Shown in pieces: positions 1-6,073 of a stretch of 9,988 nucleotides of DNA (position 1 is the first letter of the stretch; every line of letters starts with the position of its first letter). The notes under the pieces were generated by a model. It was not told the DNA's origin. It saw nothing but the letters and a program-made list of their open reading frames with translations, and searched no databases. The position numbers were made by a program, and so were the translations under genes. Source of the stretch: Verrucomicrobiota bacterium (lineage in GTDB: Bacteria > Verrucomicrobiota > Kiritimatiellia > B70-G9); contig QNAJ01000038.1 in assembly GCA_003641465.1 (NCBI GenBank), forward strand, positions 1 through 9,988, written 5' to 3'.

Positions 1-1209
1 CCATGTACTGCCGACCTCGATGCTGAAATGGACCTGCCGGGCTACAGACCGGAGATGCCGGTGAACAAAGATAGAGTCCTGAGGATAGCCGAAGCACTTT
101 CGCGCTCCCGCCGACCTCTGCTTCTGGTAGGGCATGGAGCTCTGATCGCCAATGCATCAGCGCAAGTCAAGGATCTGGCCGAGAAACTGCGCGCTCCCGT
201 GGTGACTACTCTGCTGGGTAAAGGAGCATTTCCAGAAACACACCCGCTTTCGCTAGGCATGCTTGGGATGCATGGGACAGCTTATGCCAATAAGGCGGTA
301 TGCGAATGCGATCTGCTCATGGCCATCGGCGCACGCTTTGATGACCGTATCCTCGGGACGGCTGATACATTTGCACAGGGTGCAGTGAAAATTCATATTG
401 ATGTCGATCCTTCGGAGATCGGGAAGATGATCCAGCCGGACATCTATTGCCTGGGGGACGCCCGGGAAGTCCTTGTTGAGCTGCTGAAGCACGTGACGAG
501 ATTGGACACCGAGGACTGGATCAAACATCTGGCGACGTACAAGCGCAAGTATCCGCTGCGGTTCAAGCGACGCGGTTCACTGAAAATGCAGCATATTGTG
601 GATGAGCTTTACCGGCTCACCGAAGGCAGAGCAATAGTTGCTACCGATGTGGGACAGCACCAGATGTGGTGTGCACAATTCTACAAGACAGATTATCCCA
701 ACAACTGGCTGTCTTCGGGTGGGGCCGGGACAATGGGATTTGGGCTCCCGGCCGCTATAGGTGCGCAATTCGGCAGGCCTGACGATCTAGTGGTAGCTGT
801 TGTCGGTGATGGGGGATTCCAGATGACCATTCAGGAGCTCGCTACAGCCTGTGTGCACAAACTGCCGATCAAAGTCATTGTTATGAATAACCACTACCTT
901 GGCATGGTACGACAATGGCAGGAACTATTCTATCAAGACCGGAAAAGCGGCGTTGATCTGGAAGGCAATCCTGACTTTGTAAAGGTGGCCGAGGCGTACG
1001 GCGCCCGGGGATTCAATCTCCGTCGCCCTGGGGATGTACGGCGTATCCTGCAGCGCGCCCTGGACTACAATGACGGTCCGTGCCTTATCAACGCGGAAGT
1101 TGAAAAGACGGACAATGTTTTCCCCATGGTTCCTGCGGGGAAGCCGCTGAGCGAAATGATCATTGAGCCACCGCGCGCTCCTCTTGCTAAGCCGAGTGGA
1201 TCAACTTGA
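1..1209 (+). CDS. ilvB: Acetohydroxyacid (acetolactate) synthase large subunit, 3' part (5' end outside window)
   Basis: This is the catalytic subunit of the ThDP-dependent enzyme that condenses two pyruvates to acetolactate, or pyruvate with 2-oxobutyrate to acetohydroxybutyrate, in the cytoplasm. It is the first common step of valine and isoleucine synthesis. The frame is open from base 1, so the ATG at 28 is internal and about 402 residues are visible of a family length near 570. The N-terminal pyrimidine-binding domain is mostly missing. What remains is the central domain, then the pyrophosphate-binding domain with SSGGAGTMGFGLPAAIGA, the GDG of the ThDP/Mg motif at 805-813, and NNHYLGMVRQWQ near 886, whose Trp is the conserved active-site and herbicide-site residue. 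The stop at 1207-1209 touches the ilvN ribosome binding site, so the two subunits are co-translated. MVRQWQ and the IlvN partner separate it from related ThDP enzymes such as pyruvate oxidase or glyoxylate carboligase. Confidence 0.96.
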   Translation, partial: PCTADLDAEMDLPGYRPEMPVNKDRVLRIAEALSRSRRPLLLVGHGALIANASAQVKDLAEKLRAPVVTTLLGKGAFPETHPLSLGMLGMHGTAYANKAVCECDLLMAIGARFDDRILGTADTFAQGAVKIHIDVDPSEIGKMIQPDIYCLGDAREVLVELLKHVTRLDTEDWIKHLATYKRKYPLRFKRRGSLKMQHIVDELYRLTEGRAIVATDVGQHQMWCAQFYKTDYPNNWLSSGGAGTMGFGLPAAIGAQFGRPDDLVVAVVGDGGFQMTIQELATACVHKLPIKVIVMNNHYLGMVRQWQELFYQDRKSGVDLEGNPDFVKVAEAYGARGFNLRRPGDVRRILQRALDYNDGPCLINAEVEKTDNVFPMVPAGKPLSEMIIEPPRAPLAKPSGST

Positions 1210-1216
1210 AAGGAGG
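1209..1216 (+). promoter_or_regulatory. Strong ribosome binding site of ilvN
   Basis: The sequence AAAGGAGG is followed by T and lies 6 nt before a GTG at 1223. It is close to the full complement of the 16S rRNA 3' end. It begins on the last base of the ilvB stop codon. It decides the ilvN start in favour of GTG 1223 over longer in-frame starts that would lie inside ilvB. Confidence 0.85.
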
Positions 1217-1222
1217 TCGCCC

Positions 1223-1735
1223 GTGAACGGCAGCCGTGCTAACAGCTCCCAGATTCACACCATAAGTGCGTATGTCGCCAACAAACCGGGGGTCCTTGCA
1301 CGCGTGGCCCTGACGTTTGCACGCCGAGGATACAATATTGATTCGCTGGTAGTATCCGCCGGACGTGACGGCCGGTACTCTCGCATGACCATCACGGCCA
1401 GCGGGGATCCCGCAGGACTGGATCAGATCATTAAGCAAATGAACAAACTCGTCGACGTGATTCATTGCACCGATCACACGGGGGAGAACACCGTCATCAG
1501 GGAAATGGCGCTCATCAAGGTCAGGATCACACCCAGCGAGCGGTCCGAGGCGTTCCAGATCGCTGAACATTTCGGTGCCAAAAGTCTGGATCTCACAGAG
1601 AGATCCGCCATCTTCATGGTCACCGGAGCCTCTGACAAGCTGGATGCCTTCATCAACATGCTTGCAAAATTCGATGTCGTTGAACTTGTCCGGACCGGCA
1701 AGGTCGTCATGGCCCGCGGAGAGGAAGAAACCTGA
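1223..1735 (+). CDS. ilvN: Acetohydroxyacid synthase small (regulatory) subunit
   Basis: This is the regulatory subunit that binds and activates IlvB and, in the family, confers valine feedback inhibition through its ACT domain. The protein is 170 residues with a GTG start, a normal length for the long type with two domains. The ACT domain starts at about residue 12 with HTISAYVANKPGVLARVAL, followed by FARRGYNIDSLVVS, the typical small-subunit signature. The C-terminal ALS-associated domain follows at about 90-165 (MALIKVRITPSERSEAFQI) and ends in VRTGKVVMARG. GTG 1223 is chosen because of the ribosome binding site 6 nt upstream and because the ACT domain then begins close to the N-terminus. 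An in-frame upstream start near 1163 would overlap ilvB without any ribosome binding site. The gene directly follows ilvB, the usual pairing. No leader peptide or attenuator is visible, but the 5' end of the operon is outside the window. Confidence 0.96.
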   Translation: MNGSRANSSQIHTISAYVANKPGVLARVALTFARRGYNIDSLVVSAGRDGRYSRMTITASGDPAGLDQIIKQMNKLVDVIHCTDHTGENTVIREMALIKVRITPSERSEAFQIAEHFGAKSLDLTERSAIFMVTGASDKLDAFINMLAKFDVVELVRTGKVVMARGEEET

Positions 1736-1809
1736 GCAATCTTTGCTGGAATGAGGCCGGAAGTGAGCTAGATTACTTCAACTAGGCCGCATCCGGAGAA
1801 AATCCAATT

Positions 1810-3213
1810 ATGGCCCAGACACTTTACGACAAGATATGGAACGAACACGTGGTACGTCAATACGATGACGGTAGTGTATTGCTCTATGTTGACCGCCATC
1901 TGGTGCATGAGGTAACCAGCCCCCAAGCGTTTGAAGGGTTACGTCTGGCGGGTAGAAGAGTACGGCGCCCAGACTTGACCCTTGCCACAGTGGATCATAA
2001 CGTGCCCACACGGCAGCGGCACTGCGTATCCGATCCTGTTGCCGCGGAGCAGATTGCTACCCTCGAACGGAATGCGAAGGAATATGGAATCCCTTTTCTG
2101 GGACTTTCGCATCCCGAGCAGGGCATTGTGCATGTCGTCGGGCCGGAGCTCGGTTTCACTCTGCCGGGTACGACTATAGTATGCGGCGACTCACATACCA
2201 GCACACACGGTGCTTTCGGAGCCCTGGCTTTCGGCATCGGTACCTCCGAAGTAGAACACGTCCTGGCGACACAAACGTTGCGGCTGAGAAAATCGCTAAA
2301 CTTCCGGGTACGCTTCGTAGGCGAGGCAGGACCCGGTGTGACTGCTAAGGACATGATATTGCGTTTTATCGGTGAAGTGGGTCCCGCTGGCGGTACCGGC
2401 TTCGTACTGGAATTCTGCGGCGATGCTATCCGGGCACTTTCGATGGAAGAAAGAATGACGGTTTGCAACATGAGCATAGAAGCCGGAGCGCGGGCAGGGC
2501 TAATTGCACCGGATGAGGTGACATTCGATTACGTCGCTTCGGACGACAGGCCCTATGCGCCGCGAGGCCGTGCACTTCGCGAAGCGATAAGAAGATGGGA
2601 AAAACTGGCAAGTGATAAGGACGCCAAGTTTGACCGGGAAATCGAACTCAATATCTCCGATCTTGAACCTCAGGTGACGTGGGGCACCAGCCCCGGAATG
2701 GTTACCGGCATAAGCGGAGAAGTGCCGGAGCCTGAGCAGGTGAAACACTTTTCTCGCGATGATGCAGCGAAGGCGCTCGCTTATACCAAGCTGAAACCGG
2801 GACAGAAGATTGTGGACATCCCTATTGATGTGGTTTTCCTCGGAAGCTGCACGAATGGCCGGCTCTCCGACTTGCGAATTGCGGCGGAGATCCTCAAGGG
2901 AAAAAAGATATCGCCTCATGTCAGAATGATCGTTGTTCCCGGCTCAGAACGTATACGTCGCCGGGCGGAAAAGGAGGGGCTCGACAAGATCTTCAAGGAA
3001 GCGGGGGCCGAATGGCGTCATGCGGGTTGTAGTATGTGCCTGGCAATGAATGAAGACCGGCTGGAGCCGGGACAGCGATGTGCCTCAACCACGAACCGGA
3101 ATTTTGAATCGCGGCAGGGCCGCGACTCCATCACCCATCTGGTCAGTCCCGCTACCGCCGCGGCCAGCGCAATTGCGGGCCATCTGAGTGACCCGCGTGA
3201 ATACTTCGCCTGA
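1810..3213 (+). CDS. leuC: 3-isopropylmalate dehydratase (isopropylmalate isomerase) large subunit
   Basis: LeuC is the iron-sulfur subunit of isopropylmalate isomerase, which converts 2-isopropylmalate to 3-isopropylmalate on the leucine pathway together with LeuD. The protein has 467 residues, the usual length for the bacterial LeuC type. The three [4Fe-4S] ligands are visible: Cys347 in GSCTNGR, and Cys407 and Cys410 in GCSMCLAMN. These are the same positions as in the E. coli protein. Other aconitase-fold landmarks are VDHNVPT, CGDSHTSTHGAFGALAFGIG and the substrate-binding stretch STTNRNFESRQG. The ATG at 1810 has a GGAG at 1795-1798, 11 nt away, which is a slightly long spacing. A gap of 74 nt separates it from ilvN; I found no convincing promoter or terminator there, so it may be co-transcribed with ilvBN. 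leuD starts 12 nt after its stop. Confidence 0.97.
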   Translation: MAQTLYDKIWNEHVVRQYDDGSVLLYVDRHLVHEVTSPQAFEGLRLAGRRVRRPDLTLATVDHNVPTRQRHCVSDPVAAEQIATLERNAKEYGIPFLGLSHPEQGIVHVVGPELGFTLPGTTIVCGDSHTSTHGAFGALAFGIGTSEVEHVLATQTLRLRKSLNFRVRFVGEAGPGVTAKDMILRFIGEVGPAGGTGFVLEFCGDAIRALSMEERMTVCNMSIEAGARAGLIAPDEVTFDYVASDDRPYAPRGRALREAIRRWEKLASDKDAKFDREIELNISDLEPQVTWGTSPGMVTGISGEVPEPEQVKHFSRDDAAKALAYTKLKPGQKIVDIPIDVVFLGSCTNGRLSDLRIAAEILKGKKISPHVRMIVVPGSERIRRRAEKEGLDKIFKEAGAEWRHAGCSMCLAMNEDRLEPGQRCASTTNRNFESRQGRDSITHLVSPATAAASAIAGHLSDPREYFA

Positions 3214-3225
3214 GGAGGGCACACA

Positions 3226-3885
3226 ATGCAGCCATTCGTAAAGTATCGGGGAAAGCTGGCGGTGCTGTACCGCGCCAATATCGATACCGACCAGATTATT
3301 CCCAAACAGTTTCTCAAGTCGGTGCGTAGAACCGGATACGGACAAAACCTCTTTTTCGAATGGCGCTACGATGCCAACGGACGACCTGATCCTGCCTTCG
3401 TGCTTAACAGGCCGGAGTATCGCGATGCCGGTATCCTAGTAGCCGGTAACAACTTCGGTTGCGGATCAAGCCGGGAGCACGCTGTCTGGGCATTGATGCA
3501 GTTCGGCTTCCGGGTTGTGGTAGCCCCCTGGAAGGAGGAGAGCCCCGGAAAGCGTATACCCGGTTTTGCGGATATCTTCCGGAGCAACAGCATACGCAAT
3601 GGGCTGCTCCCAATTGAGCTTTCGACAGACGAGGTAGAGTGGATCGTCGCGCAGGACCGGGAACATGGGCCTCTGGAAGCTACGGTGGAATTGGTATCGC
3701 AGACCATAACTGTGTACGGCATCCCGGAGAATACCTTTCACTTCGAAATTGCACTCGATGACAAGCAGATGCTGCTGGAGGGTCTTGACCCCATTGGCCT
3801 CACGTTGAAGAACCTTGCTGACATTGAAAGATTCGAGCAGAGACACAATGTACAAATGCCCACAGCGGAGAGCTCCGGCCTGTGA
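3226..3885 (+). CDS. leuD: 3-isopropylmalate dehydratase small subunit, with an unusual 12-residue insertion
   Basis: LeuD is the small 'swivel' subunit that completes isopropylmalate isomerase with LeuC. The protein has 219 residues, somewhat longer than the roughly 200 typical of the bacterial type. It has the N-terminal block DTDQIIPKQFLKS, the active-site loop NFGCGSSREHAVWAL (Gly78-His85, containing the catalytic Ser-Arg motif) and the C-terminal substrate loop GLDPIGLTL. In most relatives VVIAPSFADIF is continuous. Here residues 102-113 (WKEESPGKRIPG, bases 3529-3564) sit between AP and FADIF, replacing a single Ser. The frame is kept and the rest of the protein is normal, so I expect it to be functional. 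The start ATG has GAGGAGGG overlapping the leuC stop, with GGAGG 7 nt away, so the pair is tightly coupled. The last 38 nt overlap the proposed start of the next frame. Confidence 0.95.
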   Translation: MQPFVKYRGKLAVLYRANIDTDQIIPKQFLKSVRRTGYGQNLFFEWRYDANGRPDPAFVLNRPEYRDAGILVAGNNFGCGSSREHAVWALMQFGFRVVVAPWKEESPGKRIPGFADIFRSNSIRNGLLPIELSTDEVEWIVAQDREHGPLEATVELVSQTITVYGIPENTFHFEIALDDKQMLLEGLDPIGLTLKNLADIERFEQRHNVQMPTAESSGL

Positions 3886-4513
3886 GGCGGGGTCCTCCCG
3901 CTCGATTCCGTTCCTTAAGAGGACCTTTTCCCACCTTCGCGGCATTGGCCCGCGAGCGGAACCCTACCTCGGGTCTTTGGGAATCACGCCTTGGGAAGAG
4001 CTGCACCGGCCGCACAGCCGGACCAAGTGTCGCGAGACCCTGCAATGCTTGCAGATAGAGTTTCGGGTCTTCAGAGAGAGCAGATGCGATCTACCGGCCA
4101 CTTTTCTTCCTCAGCGCATAGCGTGGCGCGCAACTTGTCACTTCCCCGGTGGCACGGCATTTATCGGTGCTGAAAGCCATCAGAGAGGTGCACGGCCTCA
4201 CGTAACCCTGCATGCTCTTCACTTGGATGTGATGGTCGGATTGCGGAGGCTTGAATATGCCGGAGGGCTAAAGAAAATCGAACAACGTCTTGGGATTCTC
4301 CGGAATCCGCTGATTCTTAGTCCTAGAGGGCGGGATGCTGTGAGACTGTCGCGGTGCTGTCAGGCTGAGAATGAGAAGGCATTCTCGAAATTCATCGTGC
4401 GTGATCAAGCCGAGTTCCGCTCCCTTCAGACTTTGGCCGGTTTGAACTTTAATCAACGCCTCGCTCTCCTGGAATTCACTAGGAGCAAATCCGGAGAGCT
4501 GCGCCATGACTGA
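3848..4513 (+). CDS. Degenerate YprB-type RNase H-like domain protein (possible pseudogene)
   Basis: This 221-residue open frame fills the space between leuD and truA. It resembles the YprB family of RNase H-fold (DEDD-type) exonuclease-like proteins, judged by pattern from memory. Residues 26-52 (TFSHLRGIGPRAE, then LGITPWEEL) match the family's N-terminal helix-hairpin-helix-like block. Residues 85-106 match the lead-in to the first catalytic strand. Residues 122-196 (LDVMVGLRRLEYAGGLKKIE, QRLGI, then RDAVRL and SLQTL) match its C-terminal half. The family's first acidic motif (usually like FLDIETTG) reads FIGAESHQ, roughly 50 central residues appear to be missing near 110-122, and the terminal catalytic Asp position seems to be Glu189. 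The start is uncertain: ATG 3848 lies inside leuD with no clear ribosome binding site. The end overlaps truA by 8 nt. Either a decaying gene whose frame survives, or a repurposed non-catalytic protein. Confidence 0.5.
   Translation: MYKCPQRRAPACEAGSSRSIPFLKRTFSHLRGIGPRAEPYLGSLGITPWEELHRPHSRTKCRETLQCLQIEFRVFRESRCDLPATFLPQRIAWRATCHFPGGTAFIGAESHQRGARPHVTLHALHLDVMVGLRRLEYAGGLKKIEQRLGILRNPLILSPRGRDAVRLSRCCQAENEKAFSKFIVRDQAEFRSLQTLAGLNFNQRLALLEFTRSKSGELRHD
3887..3901 (+). terminator. Short GC-rich hairpin immediately after leuD stop (possible weak terminator)
   Basis: GCGGGG at 3887-3892 can pair with TCCCGC at 3896-3901 over a 3-nt loop, giving five Watson-Crick pairs and one G-T pair. It begins one base after the leuD stop codon. 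No T-run follows, so it is not a classical intrinsic terminator. It could stall ribosomes or RNA polymerase, or protect the leuCD message end. It also lies inside the next open frame, so it may be incidental. Confidence 0.2.
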
Positions 4514-5258
4514 ATGCCTGCGCAGATTTCGAATGGACCTCTCTTATGACGGAAGCGCCTATGCTGGCTGGCAGGTGCAGCCGGGGCAGGCAACGATACA
4601 GCTTATTGTGGAAGACGCGATCGAAAAAGTTTTTCATCAGGAAATACGCGTTCATGCCAGTGGACGGACTGACGCCGGCGTACATGCCCGTCAACAAGTA
4701 GCACACTTCGATTTGAGAGGTCTGTCCATGCCCACATCGCGAATGTTGGTCGCATTGAACGCTGTTTTGCCAGCAGATATCCGCGTAATTCGGATCAGAG
4801 GTGTCGGACCGGATTTTCATGCGCGACTTAGCGCCACTGCAAAGGAATATCGCTACTATCTCTGGTGCGGGCCTGTGTTGCCACCTTTCCTCTATCGCTA
4901 TCGGTGGCATGTACGCCGGAAGCTCGATATTCCGCGGATGCAGTGCGCTGCTCGATATCTGATCGGCCGCCATGATTTCACCTCATTTTCGGCAAATCCC
5001 AACAGACCCTTGGGAGATACGCGCCGCCATCTCCAGTTGCTCGTGATCCGCAAAAAGGGCTATACCATCGAAATTGTCGCGCGGGCCGATGGGTTCCTGT
5101 ACAGAATGATGCGCAGTTTGGTTGGCTTCCTGGTCAGGGTAGGGGAGGGAGAGCTGGCCCCTTCCGCAGCAAGAGACATTCTGCGCGCAAAGCGGCGGAC
5201 CGCTGCGGTCCCCACTGCGCCGGCACAAGGGCTCTTTCTATGGAAGGTGTTCTACTGA
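4506..5258 (+). CDS. truA: tRNA pseudouridine(38-40) synthase
   Basis: TruA converts uridines at positions 38-40 of the tRNA anticodon stem-loop to pseudouridine; it acts in the cytoplasm as a homodimer. The 250-residue length is normal. The N-terminal strand LSYDGSAYAGWQVQPG is typical. The catalytic motif is HASGRTDAGVHARQQVAHF, with the nucleophile Asp56. Further family blocks are ALNAVLPADIRV, FHARLSATAKEYRYYLW, GRHDFTSFSA, FLYRMMRSLVGFLVRVG and the C-terminal APAQGLFLWKV. ATG 4506 is chosen because GGAGAG at 4493-4498 lies 7 nt upstream and because it places the first strand at the usual distance from the N-terminus. The start overlaps the stop of the preceding degenerate frame (ATGACTGA), suggesting translational coupling. 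A 130-nt gap to rpe contains a possible promoter. Confidence 0.96.
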   Translation: MTECLRRFRMDLSYDGSAYAGWQVQPGQATIQLIVEDAIEKVFHQEIRVHASGRTDAGVHARQQVAHFDLRGLSMPTSRMLVALNAVLPADIRVIRIRGVGPDFHARLSATAKEYRYYLWCGPVLPPFLYRYRWHVRRKLDIPRMQCAARYLIGRHDFTSFSANPNRPLGDTRRHLQLLVIRKKGYTIEIVARADGFLYRMMRSLVGFLVRVGEGELAPSAARDILRAKRRTAAVPTAPAQGLFLWKVFY

Positions 5259-5301
5259 TCACACCCTGCCTTAGGAGACCAGGGCGGCGGATCGAAGTCT
5301 C

Positions 5302-5329
5302 TTGACGTAAGGCGCCGCGATCGTTTAGT
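5302..5329 (+). promoter_or_regulatory. Putative sigma70-type promoter for rpe-lepA-lepB
   Basis: TTGACG at 5302-5307 matches 5 of 6 bases of the -35 consensus. TTTAGT at 5324-5329 matches 4 of 6 bases of the -10 consensus, with 16 bp between them. A start near 5336 would give a leader of about 50 nt before the rpe ATG at 5389. It lies in the only sizeable gap between truA and the next genes, which fits the head of a rpe-lepA-lepB unit. Read from sequence only; the -10 is imperfect. Confidence 0.4.
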
Positions 5330-5388
5330 TTCCGGATTCTCAAACCGCGGTGCAAGGTCAGAAAAAAGGAAAGCACCGAAACTATGCC

Positions 5389-6057
5389 ATGCAGCAGGAA
5401 GGCGGTATAAAAATCTATCCCTCGGTACTCGCCGCGGATATGGGGCGGCTGAAAGAAATGGCCCAGGCGGCGGCAGCCGCCGGTGCAGACGGCTTGCATC
5501 TCGATATCATGGACGGGTATTTTGTGAACAATATCTCGATGGGGTTCGACCTCATATCCGATCTCCGGAGTGTTACAAATCTGCCAATCAGTGTGCATCT
5601 GATGGTGATGTGGCCGGAATGGTATATCCCCCGCTGTGCTGAAAAGGGAGCCGACACCATTCTCTTCCATGTTGAAGCCCGTTCTGAAATTGAGACTGCA
5701 CTGCGGGTCGCGCGACGCATGGGCTCCCGTGTGGGGTTAGTATTGAATCCCGAGACACCGGCTGAAAGCGCTGTTCCGCATTTGGGGCTATGTGATGAGA
5801 TCCTTTGCATGTCGGTGCATCCTGGATTCGGCGGACAGGTGTTCATCGAAAGCGTTCTTTACAAGATCCGCCTGATAAGAAAGGAATTTCCGCAAGGCAT
5901 AGTGTCTGTAGATGGGGGACTTGACGCAGATACTTCGGCTAAGGCTGTTGAATGCGGAGCAGATCTTCTTTATCTTGGGACCTACCTGTTCAAAGCCCAG
6001 AATATGGCCGCGACCATTGCCAACCTTCGCAAACAATGTCGCCGCGCTGACGCATAA
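5389..6057 (+). CDS. rpe: Ribulose-phosphate 3-epimerase (divergent family member)
   Basis: The family interconverts ribulose 5-phosphate and xylulose 5-phosphate in the pentose phosphate and Calvin cycles. The 222-residue TIM barrel has normal length. It shows PSVLAADMGRL near the N-terminus, HLDIMDG with His37, Asp39 and Asp42, His70 in SVHLMV, SVHPGFGGQVFIESV, and Asp175 in VDGG. Together these give the metal ligands and both catalytic aspartates. Departures from the usual sequence are FVNN for FVPN, MGF for the common GP after that loop, VHPGFGG for VNPGFGG, and GTYLF for the phosphate-binding GSAIF. A related phosphosugar epimerase such as allulose-6-phosphate 3-epimerase is possible but less likely. 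The start is uncertain. ATG 5389 gives a normal N-terminus, but its purine-rich AAGGAAAG (5367-5373) is about 15 nt away. GTG 5350 would add 13 basic, non-conserved residues. The stop is 16 nt before lepA. Confidence 0.85.
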   Translation: MQQEGGIKIYPSVLAADMGRLKEMAQAAAAAGADGLHLDIMDGYFVNNISMGFDLISDLRSVTNLPISVHLMVMWPEWYIPRCAEKGADTILFHVEARSEIETALRVARRMGSRVGLVLNPETPAESAVPHLGLCDEILCMSVHPGFGGQVFIESVLYKIRLIRKEFPQGIVSVDGGLDADTSAKAVECGADLLYLGTYLFKAQNMAATIANLRKQCRRADA

Positions 6058-6073
6058 CGTCTGAGATGTGCCC

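Noticed and set aside
1163..1222. Longer ilvN N-terminus from an in-frame start inside ilvB
   Set aside because: The extra residues are non-conserved and the strong AAAGGAGG sits directly before GTG 1223.
1760..1779. GAAGT/ACTTC stem with a 10-nt loop between ilvN and leuC
   Set aside because: Only five pairs, AT-rich loop and no T-run; too weak to call a terminator or attenuator.
4479..4973. Minus-strand open frame of 164 codons opposite truA
   Set aside because: truA is unambiguous on the + strand over the same bases; the antisense translation has no recognisable domain and low-complexity, Cys/His/Ser-rich character typical of shadow frames.
5264..5284. CCCTG/CAGGG stem with an 11-nt loop after truA as a terminator
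   Set aside because: Five pairs and no following T-run; mentioned only as a hint of an operon boundary.
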